The notes beneath the pieces are model-generated. The model was not told the DNA's origin, searched no databases, and saw only the letters and a program-made list of their open reading frames with translations. Below are positions 37,305 through 45,590 of a stretch of 64,000 nt of DNA, one piece after another; position 1 is the stretch's first letter, and each line of letters begins with the position of its first letter. Source of the stretch: Luteitalea sp. TBR-22 (GTDB taxonomy: Bacteria; Acidobacteriota; Vicinamibacteria; Vicinamibacterales; Vicinamibacteraceae). The translations under genes were made by a program, and so were the position numbers. The stretch is from NCBI RefSeq assembly GCF_016865485.1, contig NZ_AP024452.1:1820501-1884500 (forward strand). The letters are read 5' to 3'.

Positions 37305-37862
37305 TCACCTCGATCGGGATCGCACCCAGTCCATGGCGGCGGGCGTGAAGTGGAACTCCACCAGGTCCATCATGTCGATGAAGGCCTGGTTCTCCGACTC
37401 GTAGAGGGCGGCTGCCTTCTTCGCGCCCGACTGGTCGGCCAGCACGCCGAACTCGTCGTACCGGCGCCACATCAGGGCCTCGCGCACCTCGGCTGGCACG
37501 TCCCACCGCTCCGGTGCGTGGCGCGCGCGGTAGAGACCCCCGCCCTGCAAGTCGACATCCACGCAGCTGTCGATGAGGATGAAGGCCAGGCGCGGGTGGC
37601 GACGTGCCACCCGCTTCACCATCGGTCCCTCATCGTCGGTGCTCGACTGCCAGTGATAGCGCTTGCGCGAGAGGTCCGGCGTGAGCCGTTCGGTCCGGTC
37701 GCTGAAGAGGTCGCCGCCCTCTCCATGCTCCATGGAGGGGAGGAACACGCGACTCCTGTCGGTGTCGATGCGCCCTGACGCGGGCCCTGCCTCACGGCTG
37801 AAGGCTCGCAGGTCGGTCGGCGCGCCGAACACCACCAGTCGCTCGTTGGCCCAGATGCTCAT
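37305..37862 (-). CDS. Hypothetical protein
   Basis: 185 residues, ATG at 37862 with a weak GGAG site. The start MSIWANERLVVFGAPTDLRAF resembles a small ferredoxin-like domain seen at the start of Api92-like phage/plasmid proteins, but the match is too weak to name. Other stretches: RKRYHWQSSTDDEGPMV, HPRLAFILIDSCVDVDL and YESENQAFIDMMDLVEFHF. No signal peptide or membrane segment. Function unknown. Confidence 0.65.
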   Translation of the reverse strand: MSIWANERLVVFGAPTDLRAFSREAGPASGRIDTDRSRVFLPSMEHGEGGDLFSDRTERLTPDLSRKRYHWQSSTDDEGPMVKRVARRHPRLAFILIDSCVDVDLQGGGLYRARHAPERWDVPAEVREALMWRRYDEFGVLADQSGAKKAAALYESENQAFIDMMDLVEFHFTPAAMDWVRSRSR

Positions 37863-37919
37863 GCTCCGAAGACGAGCTGGGCCAGGGCGATCTGACGGCG
37901 ACCGCGGGTGGTCCCCTTC

Positions 37920-38831
37920 CTACTTCACGGCGATGTCGCCGCTGGCGGTGCTGAGGCGCAGCGTCGGGCCGCCGCCGCGGACGGTGCCGGTGATGTGGCG
38001 CGGGTTGACCTTGCCCTCGACGGTCAGCGGGGCGGCCACGTCGAGGCTGCCCGACGCCGTCCTGGCGTCGACGACGAAGCCCTGGGTGGCGGGCAGGGCC
38101 ACCTGCACGTCACCCGACGCCGACGACACCTTCCAGTCCCCGGTCGGCGTGCCCTCGACGCCGATGCTGCCGCTGCCCGTGTTGGCGGCGACCAGCCCGT
38201 GCGCGCCGGTGATCTTGATGTCGCCGCTGCCGGTGCTGGCCTTCACGTCGCCCTTGCCGGTCAGGATCGCCACGATGTTGCCGCTGCCGCTCGAGAGGCT
38301 CGCGGCCTGGCGGGCGCCCTTCACCGTGACGTTGCCCGAGCCGGAGTTGGCGTCGACGGTGCCGCCGATCTCCATCACCTCGACGTTGCCCGAGCCGCTG
38401 GTCGCCTTCACGGCGTTGTTCACCCCGGAGACGCGGACGTTGCCCGACCCCGAACGCGCCGCGACCATCGTCCCGGCCGGCACGATGATGTCGTAGGAGA
38501 TCGAGACGGCCTGCTTCTGGGCCTCGTCGAGGCGGCCCACCGTGATGCTGTCGCCGGCCTGCACGATTGGCGGCTTTGCGGCAACCTGCCTGGCGATATC
38601 GGCCGCGTTGGCCGGCGCGCCCCAGCCCTTGCGCGGCTCCACGGTGCCCTTGATGACGATCGACGAGCCGCCGCTCTGCACGACCACGTTGCCGCTGCCG
38701 GTGGAGACGTCGAGCGCCGGCGACGCGCCGACCGACAGGGTGCGCTCGAACGGCACCGGCTGCGCGGCCGCCAGGGCCGGGGCCAGGGTGATCAGGGACG
38801 CGGCAAACAGCGACGACAGGCGCACGGACAT
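37920..38831 (-). CDS. Secreted DUF4097/DUF2807-type beta-solenoid protein
   Basis: 303 residues from the ATG at 38831, which follows AGGAG and begins a signal peptide (LSSLFAASLITLAPALAAAQ). The rest is a beta-helix of short repeats with SGSGNV/ASGDV turns: SGSGNVRVSG, SGSGNVEVMEIGG, SGSGNVTVKG, TGSGDIKITG, ASGDVQVALP and TASGDIAVK. The GSG-rich turns are typical of the putative auto-transporter adhesin head domain. Probably periplasmic or surface-exposed; role unknown. Confidence 0.86.
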   Translation of the reverse strand: MSVRLSSLFAASLITLAPALAAAQPVPFERTLSVGASPALDVSTGSGNVVVQSGGSSIVIKGTVEPRKGWGAPANAADIARQVAAKPPIVQAGDSITVGRLDEAQKQAVSISYDIIVPAGTMVAARSGSGNVRVSGVNNAVKATSGSGNVEVMEIGGTVDANSGSGNVTVKGARQAASLSSGSGNIVAILTGKGDVKASTGSGDIKITGAHGLVAANTGSGSIGVEGTPTGDWKVSSASGDVQVALPATQGFVVDARTASGSLDVAAPLTVEGKVNPRHITGTVRGGGPTLRLSTASGDIAVK

Positions 38832-38903
38832 CGGCAGGCTCCTCGTGAATGTCTTCCTGCGCCTTTGACGGCAGGGGGGCTGGCTGGGTTCACTCTGGCC
38901 AGA

Positions 38904-39080
38904 AATGCCGCGATGCCGCGACGGCCGAATGTCGAGGCGCCTCGGCTCTTGCCGGATGGGTCGGGGCTCGACGCATTCTCGCGCGCGCTCCGCCAGGAGC
39001 CATCGGGTTCCGACAACCGCGGCGTTGCCGGACATGGGTGGCGGTCTCCGACATTCCCGGCATCGCGGCATCGCGGCATT
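38904..39080. repeat. Inverted ATGCCG element, ~177 bases with 31/32-base arms
   Basis: The left arm (38904-38934) starts AATGCCGCGATGCCGCGA and ends GAATGTCG. The right arm (39049-39080) is its reverse complement with one gap and two or three mismatches. The 114-base interior has no gene. The layout resembles a small non-autonomous inverted-repeat element, in the divergent gap before the efflux gene. Confidence 0.8.
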
Positions 39081-39103
39081 CCCCGGGGCACCCATAATGC
39101 CGT

Positions 39104-40273
39104 GTGCCCCGCGGACTGATCCTGCTGCTCGGCAGCCTGACGGCGATCGCGCCGATGTCGATCGACATGTACCTGCCGGCGTTCCCGACGCTGGAGCAGG
39201 CCTTGGCGACCGACGCCGCGGCGGTGCAGCGCACCTTGTCGGTGTTCTTCCTCGGGCTCTCGCTCGGACAGCTCGGCTATGGGCCGATGTCCGATCGCTT
39301 CGGCAGGCGGCTGCCGCTGCTCGTCGGCCTGGCCCTGTACACGCTGGCCTCTCTCGGCTGCGCACTCGCCACGTCGATCGGCATGCTCACGGCGTGGCGC
39401 GGGCTACAGGCGCTCGGCGGCTGTGCCGGTGTGGTCATGGCGCGGGCGGTGGTGCGCGACGTGTTCGGACCGCGCGAGGCGGCGCGCGTGTTGTCGTCGC
39501 TGATGCTGGTGATGGGCGTGGCGCCGATCCTCGCGCCGCTGGTCGGCGGGTGGGTGCTGGCGCACGCGGGCTGGCGCGCGCTGTTCGGCATCCTCATGGT
39601 GTTCGGCGCGTCGTGCTGGGTCGCCGTGTGGCGTGGGCTGCCCGACACCGCACCGGACGCGCGCGCCACCACGCTCACCGTGGGCACCGCGTTGGCGGCG
39701 TTCGGCCGCGTCGCGCGTCATCCACGCTTCCGGCGCTTCGCGTCGGCGCAGGCGCTCGCGCAGTGCGTGCTGTTTGCCTACATCGCCGGCGCACCGTTCC
39801 TGTACATGCAGGTGCTCGGCCTGTCGCCGTCGGGCTTTGCCGCGATGTTCGGGCTCAACTCGATCGGGCTGATCGGCGCGTCGCAGCTCAATCGCGCCCT
39901 GCTGCGCCGCGAGGAAACGGGCGTGATCCTGTGGCGTGCGCTGCTGGTGCAACTGGCCGCCGGCGCTGTCTTTCTCGGCCTGGTGCTCTCCGGATCGACG
40001 GGGCTGGTTGCCCTTGCCGCGCCGATCCTCGTGCTCGTGCTGCTCCTCGGCTTCGTGCTCCCCAACACGACGGCGCTCGCGCTCGCGCCGTTCGACAGGG
40101 ACGCGGGCACGGCGTCGGCGCTGCTCGGCGCCGCGCAGTACGGCACGTCGGGGCTGGCCACGCTCGCCGTCTCGGCCGCCTTCGACGGCACGCTGCGGCC
40201 GATGGCCGTCGCGATCGTCATGTTCCTGGTCTTCGCGATTGCGCTCAGTCGCGACGCCCGCATGCAGAGGTAG
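39104..40273 (+). CDS. Bcr/CflA-family multidrug efflux MFS transporter
   Basis: 389 residues, twelve membrane segments, GTG start at 39104. MFS motif A is seen in GQLGYGPMSDRFGRRLPLL, and the N-terminus LGSLTAIAPMSIDMYLPAFP is diagnostic of the Bcr/CflA group. RGLQALGGCAGVVMARAVVRD is the family's TM4 region. It is a proton-driven exporter of drugs or sulfonamide/bicyclomycin-like compounds in the inner membrane; the real substrate is unknown. Single gene, ended by two hairpins. Confidence 0.92.
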   Translation: MPRGLILLLGSLTAIAPMSIDMYLPAFPTLEQALATDAAAVQRTLSVFFLGLSLGQLGYGPMSDRFGRRLPLLVGLALYTLASLGCALATSIGMLTAWRGLQALGGCAGVVMARAVVRDVFGPREAARVLSSLMLVMGVAPILAPLVGGWVLAHAGWRALFGILMVFGASCWVAVWRGLPDTAPDARATTLTVGTALAAFGRVARHPRFRRFASAQALAQCVLFAYIAGAPFLYMQVLGLSPSGFAAMFGLNSIGLIGASQLNRALLRREETGVILWRALLVQLAAGAVFLGLVLSGSTGLVALAAPILVLVLLLGFVLPNTTALALAPFDRDAGTASALLGAAQYGTSGLATLAVSAAFDGTLRPMAVAIVMFLVFAIALSRDARMQR

Positions 40274-40333
40274 GGCGCGGTGTCTCACCGCGCCGCAATC
40301 AGTCCCGAAAGCGGCCGGGTAGGACACCCGGCC
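40274..40333. terminator. Double hairpin between convergent genes
   Basis: First hairpin 40274-40294: GGCGCGGTG/CACCGCGCC with loop TCT. Second hairpin 40313-40333: GGCCGGGT/ACCCGGCC with a 5-base loop. Together they fill the gap between the convergent efflux gene and the 120-residue membrane gene and probably stop transcription both ways. T-tracts are absent. Confidence 0.6.
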
Positions 40334-40696
40334 CTACCCGTGTGAGGCCATGCCGAGCCCCACGGTCGCTGACACGAGGTTGGCCAGGGCGACCACGCCG
40401 ACGTCGCGCCAGGTCCCGCGCCACGCCAGGCGGAACAGCAGGCATTCGGTGACGATGGCGAACGTCTCGGCGATGAGGAAGTACGCGAGCCACGGCGTGC
40501 TCGCCGGCAGGGCGAGCGGCAGCGCGACGACGACCACCGGGTAGGTGACTGCGGTGAGCCACGCGGCCACCGCCAGCCGTTGCCAGCCGACCACGGGTCG
40601 CGACAGCCCCAGCGAGAGGATGGGGGCCTCGATGGCCAGCGTGACCACGTAGCCCACCGGCAGCCAGCGCCAGAGTTCGGCCGGATCCCACGTCAT
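40334..40696 (-). CDS. Small membrane protein (120 residues)
   Basis: The ATG at 40696 overlaps the upstream stop (ATGA). Three or four membrane segments: WLPVGYVVTLAIEAPILSLG, LAVAAWLTAVTYPVVVVALP, LAYFLIAETFAIVTECLLF and VALANLVSATVGLGM. No family recognised. Third gene of a tightly overlapped three-gene operon of export/membrane proteins (42266 to 40334). Confidence 0.75.
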   Translation of the reverse strand: MTWDPAELWRWLPVGYVVTLAIEAPILSLGLSRPVVGWQRLAVAAWLTAVTYPVVVVALPLALPASTPWLAYFLIAETFAIVTECLLFRLAWRGTWRDVGVVALANLVSATVGLGMASHG

Positions 40697-41733
40697 CGGA
40701 CGGCCCACGGCAGGCGGACGAGGAACGGCGCCTCGGCGATCACGTGCAGCACCGCGACGGTGAAGTACACGTCCCTCGTCGTCTCGTAATCCCACGCGAA
40801 CGCGATCCAGAGCAGCCCGACCGCCAGCGCGCCGCCGACGAGCACGCCGACCAGGACTCGTCGCGCGCCGGCGGAGGCAAGCGCCAGCGGCACCTGGCGC
40901 AGATGCCACGGTCGCGCGCCGCTCGCGAGCGGCAGCAGCACGATCCACGCGACGTAGTGCAGCGACTCGAGCAGCACGTGCGTGGCCACCAACGGCGCCG
41001 CCAGGCCAGCCGGCAGCAGGAACGCGCCGGCCTGCGGCACCGTGGTCGACGCGTCGGCGGTCGTGGGCAGCAGCGTGGTGAGCGTCCACACCAGCAGCAG
41101 CGCGCCGGGGAGCGCGCCGAGCGTCCGACGCCAGGCGTGAAGCCACGGCGACCGTCGCACCGCGAGTTCGCGGTCCACGAACACCAGCGCCAGCAACGGA
41201 TGCACGTAGACCAGCCCCAGGGACATCCAGCGCGGCGCCAGCCAGGCCAGGCCGACGCAGGCGAACGCGGCGGGGAGCCATTGCGGCACCTCGACGCGCC
41301 CGGGGCGCCGGCACGCCCACAACCCGACAACCCACCCGACGAGCGCCGTGTGCCACCACGACAACCGCATCGTCGCCTGGTCGCCCGTGCCAGGTGCGAG
41401 GCCGATGAGCACGTGCGCCGCCGCAAGCCCCACCGTGCCGGTCAGGGCCGCGACGAACCAGGGACGCAGCGGCCCCCAGCGGGCCGGCATCCGCGACAGC
41501 AGGTACCGCGCCTCGCACCAGTTGTGCAGGCCCGCCGCGGCGACGACGACGGTCATCGAGAGCTGGACGGGCGCGAGCGCGCAGGTCGCGGCGAGGCCCG
41601 CGAGCATGGCCACGCCGGCCGCGCTCCAGGCGCTTCCGACGGTGGGCGCGGCACCCAGCGGCGCGCGTACGTCGAGCGCCTGCGCCTGCGGCCACGTCGC
41701 CGCTGCGTCGGTCGTCTCGAAGCCGCCGTTCAC
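40693..41733 (-). CDS. Polytopic membrane protein of unknown function
   Basis: 346 residues from a GTG at 41733 overlapping the upstream stop (GTGA). About eight to ten membrane segments (VAMLAGLAATCALAPVQL, LTGTVGLAAAHVLIGL, ALVGWVVGLWAC, GLVYVHPLLALVFVDRELA, VLVGVLVGGALAVGLLWIAF). Several histidines lie near membrane faces: VVAAAGLHNWCEARY, VYVHPLLA, ATHVLLESLHYVAW and VLHVIAEAPFL. These could bind a cofactor or metal, but I do not recognise the family. Confidence 0.78.
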   Translation of the reverse strand: MNGGFETTDAAATWPQAQALDVRAPLGAAPTVGSAWSAAGVAMLAGLAATCALAPVQLSMTVVVAAAGLHNWCEARYLLSRMPARWGPLRPWFVAALTGTVGLAAAHVLIGLAPGTGDQATMRLSWWHTALVGWVVGLWACRRPGRVEVPQWLPAAFACVGLAWLAPRWMSLGLVYVHPLLALVFVDRELAVRRSPWLHAWRRTLGALPGALLLVWTLTTLLPTTADASTTVPQAGAFLLPAGLAAPLVATHVLLESLHYVAWIVLLPLASGARPWHLRQVPLALASAGARRVLVGVLVGGALAVGLLWIAFAWDYETTRDVYFTVAVLHVIAEAPFLVRLPWAVR

Positions 41734-42266
41734 GGGGCGTAGGTGACCGCGACGCGGACGGGACCGCGTCCGGGGACGATGACGAACTCGACGGTCTTCG
41801 GCGTCGGGCGCTGCAGGAACCCGGCATCGGCCCGGTCGGCACCGAGCAGGACGCCGCCGGCGAGCGCCGCGCCCAGGAGCGCCACCGCGACGACCGTGCG
41901 CCGCCGCCCGCGCCAGACGAGCGGCAACGTCGCGATGGCCAGCGCCAGGGCGACTGCGCCGACCACGTGACGCGCCCGCGGCCCGCCCGCCGGACCCGCA
42001 TCGTCGGCCGGAGCGACCTCGAGCGTGCCAGCGGTCGGCGACCCGGCCATGACCTGTCGGAGCACCTCCCGGGGCACCGTAATGACCATGTGTGTCGGCG
42101 CCTGGGCCGAGGACGGCGTGACCGTGACCGTGGCGGGCACGCGCCCGGTGCGGCGCTCTGCCGGAGCCGGGGTGTCGCGGGGCGAGGGGGCGATGTCGGC
42201 AGCGGCCAGCGCGGGCAGCAGCGGGCCGAGCAGCAGGGCGGCGAGGACGGCGCGGGTGAGCGACAT
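41730..42266 (-). CDS. Signal-peptide protein with central membrane segments
   Basis: 178 residues from the ATG at 42266. Signal peptide LTRAVLAALLLGPLLPALAAA, a Pro/Thr-rich stretch, a region with MVITVPREVLRQVMAG, then two membrane segments (HVVGAVALALAIATLPLVW, VVAVALLGAALAGGVLLGA) and a C-terminal strand pair (TVEFVIVPGRGPVRVAVTY). First gene of the three-gene overlapped operon. No family recognised; a role as a partner of the polytopic protein is inferred. Confidence 0.75.
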   Translation of the reverse strand: MSLTRAVLAALLLGPLLPALAAADIAPSPRDTPAPAERRTGRVPATVTVTPSSAQAPTHMVITVPREVLRQVMAGSPTAGTLEVAPADDAGPAGGPRARHVVGAVALALAIATLPLVWRGRRRTVVAVALLGAALAGGVLLGADRADAGFLQRPTPKTVEFVIVPGRGPVRVAVTYAP

Positions 42267-42437
42267 GCCTGCTCGAACGCCGCCGGCCGACAGATCGCAC
42301 TGCGCCGGTGACATCGGCAGACGGGAGCGTGGCGATCCGGCGTAGCCGGTCTCTTCTGACGCCCCACGGACGGGTTTGGCCGGCGTCTCGAAATTCACAC
42401 AACTGCCAAGTTTTCGTCTGGTACGCTCGTCAACTGG

Positions 42438-42929
42438 ATGTCTATGGATTCGATGTACCCCTCGCGTCGTGCGCTGCTCCTCGGGCTCGCGGCATCGGTG
42501 TCGGCGGCGGCCTGTGGCGGGGGAAGCAACTCGACGTCGCCCACGACCAACAACCAGACGTGGGTCGCCAACGTGCCCTTCTCGTTCACCGACCTGACGG
42601 CCGGCACGGGTGACGAAGCCGTCACGGGGCTGCGGGTGAGCGTCGATTACTTCGGGTGGCTGTACAGCACCGCCACCACCGACAACAAGGGTTCCCTGTT
42701 CGACACGTCCTGCCCGAGTACCTGCACGCCGTTCGCCTTCACGCTCGGCAGCGGCCAGGTCATCAAGGGGTTTGACCAGGGCGTCGCCGGCATGCGGGTC
42801 GGTGGCATCCGGCGCGTGATCATGCCGCCCGACATGGCCTATGGGGCGGCCGGCAACCAGTCGATTCCGCCGAATGCGACCCTCGTGTTCGAGATTCGCC
42901 TGAACGGCATCGTCATGTCGGCGACCTAG
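42438..42929 (+). CDS. FKBP-type peptidyl-prolyl cis-trans isomerase, lipoprotein
   Basis: 163 residues; ATGs at 42438, 42444 and 42453 are all possible. The leader RRALLLGLAASVSAAAC is a lipobox, so the mature protein is lipid-anchored at C. The FKBP fold follows: LRVSVDYFGWLY, FTLGSGQVIKGFDQGVAGMRVGG, RRVIMPPDMAYGAAG and PPNATLVFEIRLNGI. An extra Cys pair (TSCPSTCTP) may form a disulfide. It would help fold exported proteins. Confidence 0.92.
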   Translation: MSMDSMYPSRRALLLGLAASVSAAACGGGSNSTSPTTNNQTWVANVPFSFTDLTAGTGDEAVTGLRVSVDYFGWLYSTATTDNKGSLFDTSCPSTCTPFAFTLGSGQVIKGFDQGVAGMRVGGIRRVIMPPDMAYGAAGNQSIPPNATLVFEIRLNGIVMSAT

Positions 42930-43031
42930 CCCGACCCGGCTGAGCCCGCGTCCCGCCACGCCCAGTGGGGCGGGCGGGTCCGATCGCCCTCGCCGTGCCG
43001 TTGCGCCCCGGTTTACAATGCCGGGGATCCC

Positions 43032-45590
43032 GTGCGACGCGCGCTCGTCCTGCTGTTCGTGGCCGTGGCCTCCCTGGCCGCCTCCGCGTCGTCTGGCCCC
43101 AGCCCGGCCAGCGACCGCGAGCCGGACCGCGCGACCTTCGACACGGTCGTCCGCCCCTTCCTCGAGAAGACCTGCACCGACTGCCACAACGACCGTCGGC
43201 AGAAGGGCGGGGTGAACCTCGAGCGCCATCAGGTCGCGGAGGCCGTCGCGGCGCACCCCGAGGAATTCGAGACGGTCCTGCTCAAGCTGCGCACCGGCGA
43301 GATGCCGCCGGAGGACGAGGAGCGCCCCGACCACAAGGAGGTCGAGGCGGTCACCACCTGGATCCAGCAGGAGTTCGCGCGGCTCGAGCGCATCACGCCG
43401 CCCGACCCGGGCCGCATCACCGCCCGACGCCTCAATCGCACCGAGTACAACAACACCGTCCGCGACCTGTTCGGCGTCGACATCCGTCCCGCCGACGACT
43501 TCCCGCAGGACGACGCCGGGTACGGCTTCGACAACATCGCCGACGTGCTGTCGCTGTCGCCGGTGCTGATGGAGAAGTACATGGTGGCGGCCGAGCGCGT
43601 GGTGCGCACGGCGATGTTCGGGCACGAGGCGCAGGCCCCGCAGCTGGTGCGCCTGAAGGCGCCGACGGCGGTCGTCGCTCCGCTGCGCGAGGTGCCCGCC
43701 GCCTACGACACGACTGGCCTGAGCCTGCCCAACGGCGCGCACGCCCTGCACCGGGTGACGGTGCCGGGCACGTACCTGATCCGCGCGTTCCTCAACGGCC
43801 GTCGCCCGCTCGGGTCGATGCCGGTGCGCATCGGCCTGTACGTGGACGGCACGCTCGCCGCCTCGCAGGAGATCGACCCGGCGGCGCAGGCGTCGTTCGA
43901 GGAGGACGAGCAGGAACTCGACGGCAAGACGCTGGAGTTCCGCGTGCCGCTCGCGCCCGGCGAGCGCTGGCTCGCGGTGACCGTGCTCGACCTCTTCGAC
44001 GGGCTGCCGCGCCGCTTCAACGGCCCGAAGCCCTCCGACCGCCCGGACCAGGACCGCGTGCCGGTGTTCACGCCGCCGCGCAACAACCCGACGCCGGAGC
44101 GCATCGCCGCTGCGCGCAAGAACTTCGAGGAGCGCATGGAGGCGCTCAAGAAGGCGCCGATCAACCTGGCGCGCGTCGGTCGCCTCGAGCTCGCCGGGCC
44201 GTTCGATCCGCAGACCGCGCCGTCGCGCGAGTCGCTGCGCGCCGTGTACGCCTGCGGCCACCTGCCCGGCGGCGCCGCTGGCGAGGCGCGGCCCGCCCGT
44301 CGAGCGGGAGCCTCCAGTCCCCATGGCCCCGCCTGCGCGCTGCGCAACATCTCGCACGTCGCGCAACGCGCCTTCCGCCGGCCGGTCACGACCGGCGAGC
44401 TGGCGCCGTACGTCGCGGTGATGGCCAGAGCCCGGAAGGCGGGCGAGACGTTCGACGAGGCGCTGGCGATCGCGCTGCAGACCGTGCTCGTGTCGCCGGA
44501 CTTCCTGTTCCGCATCGAGCGCGATCAGGTCGCCACGACGGCATCGCAGTTCTTTCCGGTGAGCGACCACGAACTCGCCACCCGCCTGTCGTACTTCCTC
44601 TGGGCCAGCCTGCCCGATGCCGAGCTGCGGCGCGTGGCCGACCGCGGGCAGCTGCGCGTCAAGGGCGTGCTCGAGGCGCAGGTGCGGCGCATGCTGGCCG
44701 ACCCGAAGTCGCAGGCGCTGGTCGAGGAGTTCGGCGGCCAGTGGCTGCAGTTCCGGGCGCTCGAGTCGGTGTCGCCCGATCGCGACAAGTTCCCGGCCTT
44801 CGACAACTACCTCCGGCTGTCGATGCGCAACGAGACGATGCTGTTCATGCAGCACGTGGTGCGCGAGGACCGGAGCGTGCTGGACTTCCTCGACGCGAAG
44901 TACACCTTCCTCAACGAGCGGCTGGCGCGGCACTACGGCGTCGAGGGCGTGACCGGGCCGGCCTTCCGTCGCGTCGCGCTCACCGACGGCACGCGCGGCG
45001 GCGTGCTCACGCAGGCCAGCGTGCTCACCGTGTCGTCGTACGCGACCCGCACGTCGCCGGTGCTGCGCGGCAAGTGGGTGCTCGAGAACCTGCTCGACGC
45101 GCCGCCACCCGACCCGCCGGCCGGCGTGCCGCCACTCGACGAGACGAAGGTCGGCGAGACGGCGTCCTTACGGCAACAGATGGAAGCGCACCGCGCCAAC
45201 CCGACCTGTGCCTCGTGCCATCGGCGCATGGACCCGCTTGGCTTCGGCCTCGAGAACTACGACGCGATCGGCGCCTGGCGGGCGATGGACGGCAAGTTCC
45301 CGATCGACCCGAAGGGCGAGCTGCCCGATGGCCGCACGTTCCATCATCCATCGGAACTGCGCACCATCCTGCTGGAGGACCGGCAGGACTTCACGCGGGC
45401 GCTCACCTCGAAGCTGCTGACCTACGCGCTCGGTCGCGGCCTCGCGCGCCACGACAAGCCGACGGTGCGCGGCATCGTCAGCCGCCTGCCGCAACACGAG
45501 TACCGCTTCTCGGGCCTCGTGCTCGAGATCGTCAACAGCCTGCCGTTCCAGATGCGACGGGGCGTGGCCCCGGGAGTGACCGCACCATGA
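43032..45590 (+). CDS. DUF1592 family cytochrome-like secreted protein (planctomycete cytochrome C type)
   Basis: 852 residues, GTG start before a signal peptide (ALVLLFVAVASLAASASS). Domains in the usual order: cytochrome C-like (FLEKTCTDCHNDRRQKGG, a CxxCH heme site), DUF1587, DUF1595, DUF1592, DUF1588 with a second heme-like site (NPTCASCHRRMDPLGFGLENYD) and DUF1585. It is probably a periplasmic redox protein. Residues ~418-440 (GEARPARRAGASSPHG) look like a low-complexity insert between two cysteines that lie close together in relatives. The next gene overlaps its stop by ATGA, the usual partner order. Confidence 0.92.
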   Translation: MRRALVLLFVAVASLAASASSGPSPASDREPDRATFDTVVRPFLEKTCTDCHNDRRQKGGVNLERHQVAEAVAAHPEEFETVLLKLRTGEMPPEDEERPDHKEVEAVTTWIQQEFARLERITPPDPGRITARRLNRTEYNNTVRDLFGVDIRPADDFPQDDAGYGFDNIADVLSLSPVLMEKYMVAAERVVRTAMFGHEAQAPQLVRLKAPTAVVAPLREVPAAYDTTGLSLPNGAHALHRVTVPGTYLIRAFLNGRRPLGSMPVRIGLYVDGTLAASQEIDPAAQASFEEDEQELDGKTLEFRVPLAPGERWLAVTVLDLFDGLPRRFNGPKPSDRPDQDRVPVFTPPRNNPTPERIAAARKNFEERMEALKKAPINLARVGRLELAGPFDPQTAPSRESLRAVYACGHLPGGAAGEARPARRAGASSPHGPACALRNISHVAQRAFRRPVTTGELAPYVAVMARARKAGETFDEALAIALQTVLVSPDFLFRIERDQVATTASQFFPVSDHELATRLSYFLWASLPDAELRRVADRGQLRVKGVLEAQVRRMLADPKSQALVEEFGGQWLQFRALESVSPDRDKFPAFDNYLRLSMRNETMLFMQHVVREDRSVLDFLDAKYTFLNERLARHYGVEGVTGPAFRRVALTDGTRGGVLTQASVLTVSSYATRTSPVLRGKWVLENLLDAPPPDPPAGVPPLDETKVGETASLRQQMEAHRANPTCASCHRRMDPLGFGLENYDAIGAWRAMDGKFPIDPKGELPDGRTFHHPSELRTILLEDRQDFTRALTSKLLTYALGRGLARHDKPTVRGIVSRLPQHEYRFSGLVLEIVNSLPFQMRRGVAPGVTAP

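Noticed and set aside
41730-44933. 1067-codon minus-strand open frame covering the FKBP and DUF1592 genes
   Set aside because: Only its last 178 codons look like a protein with a signal peptide; the rest mirrors two well-supported plus-strand genes.
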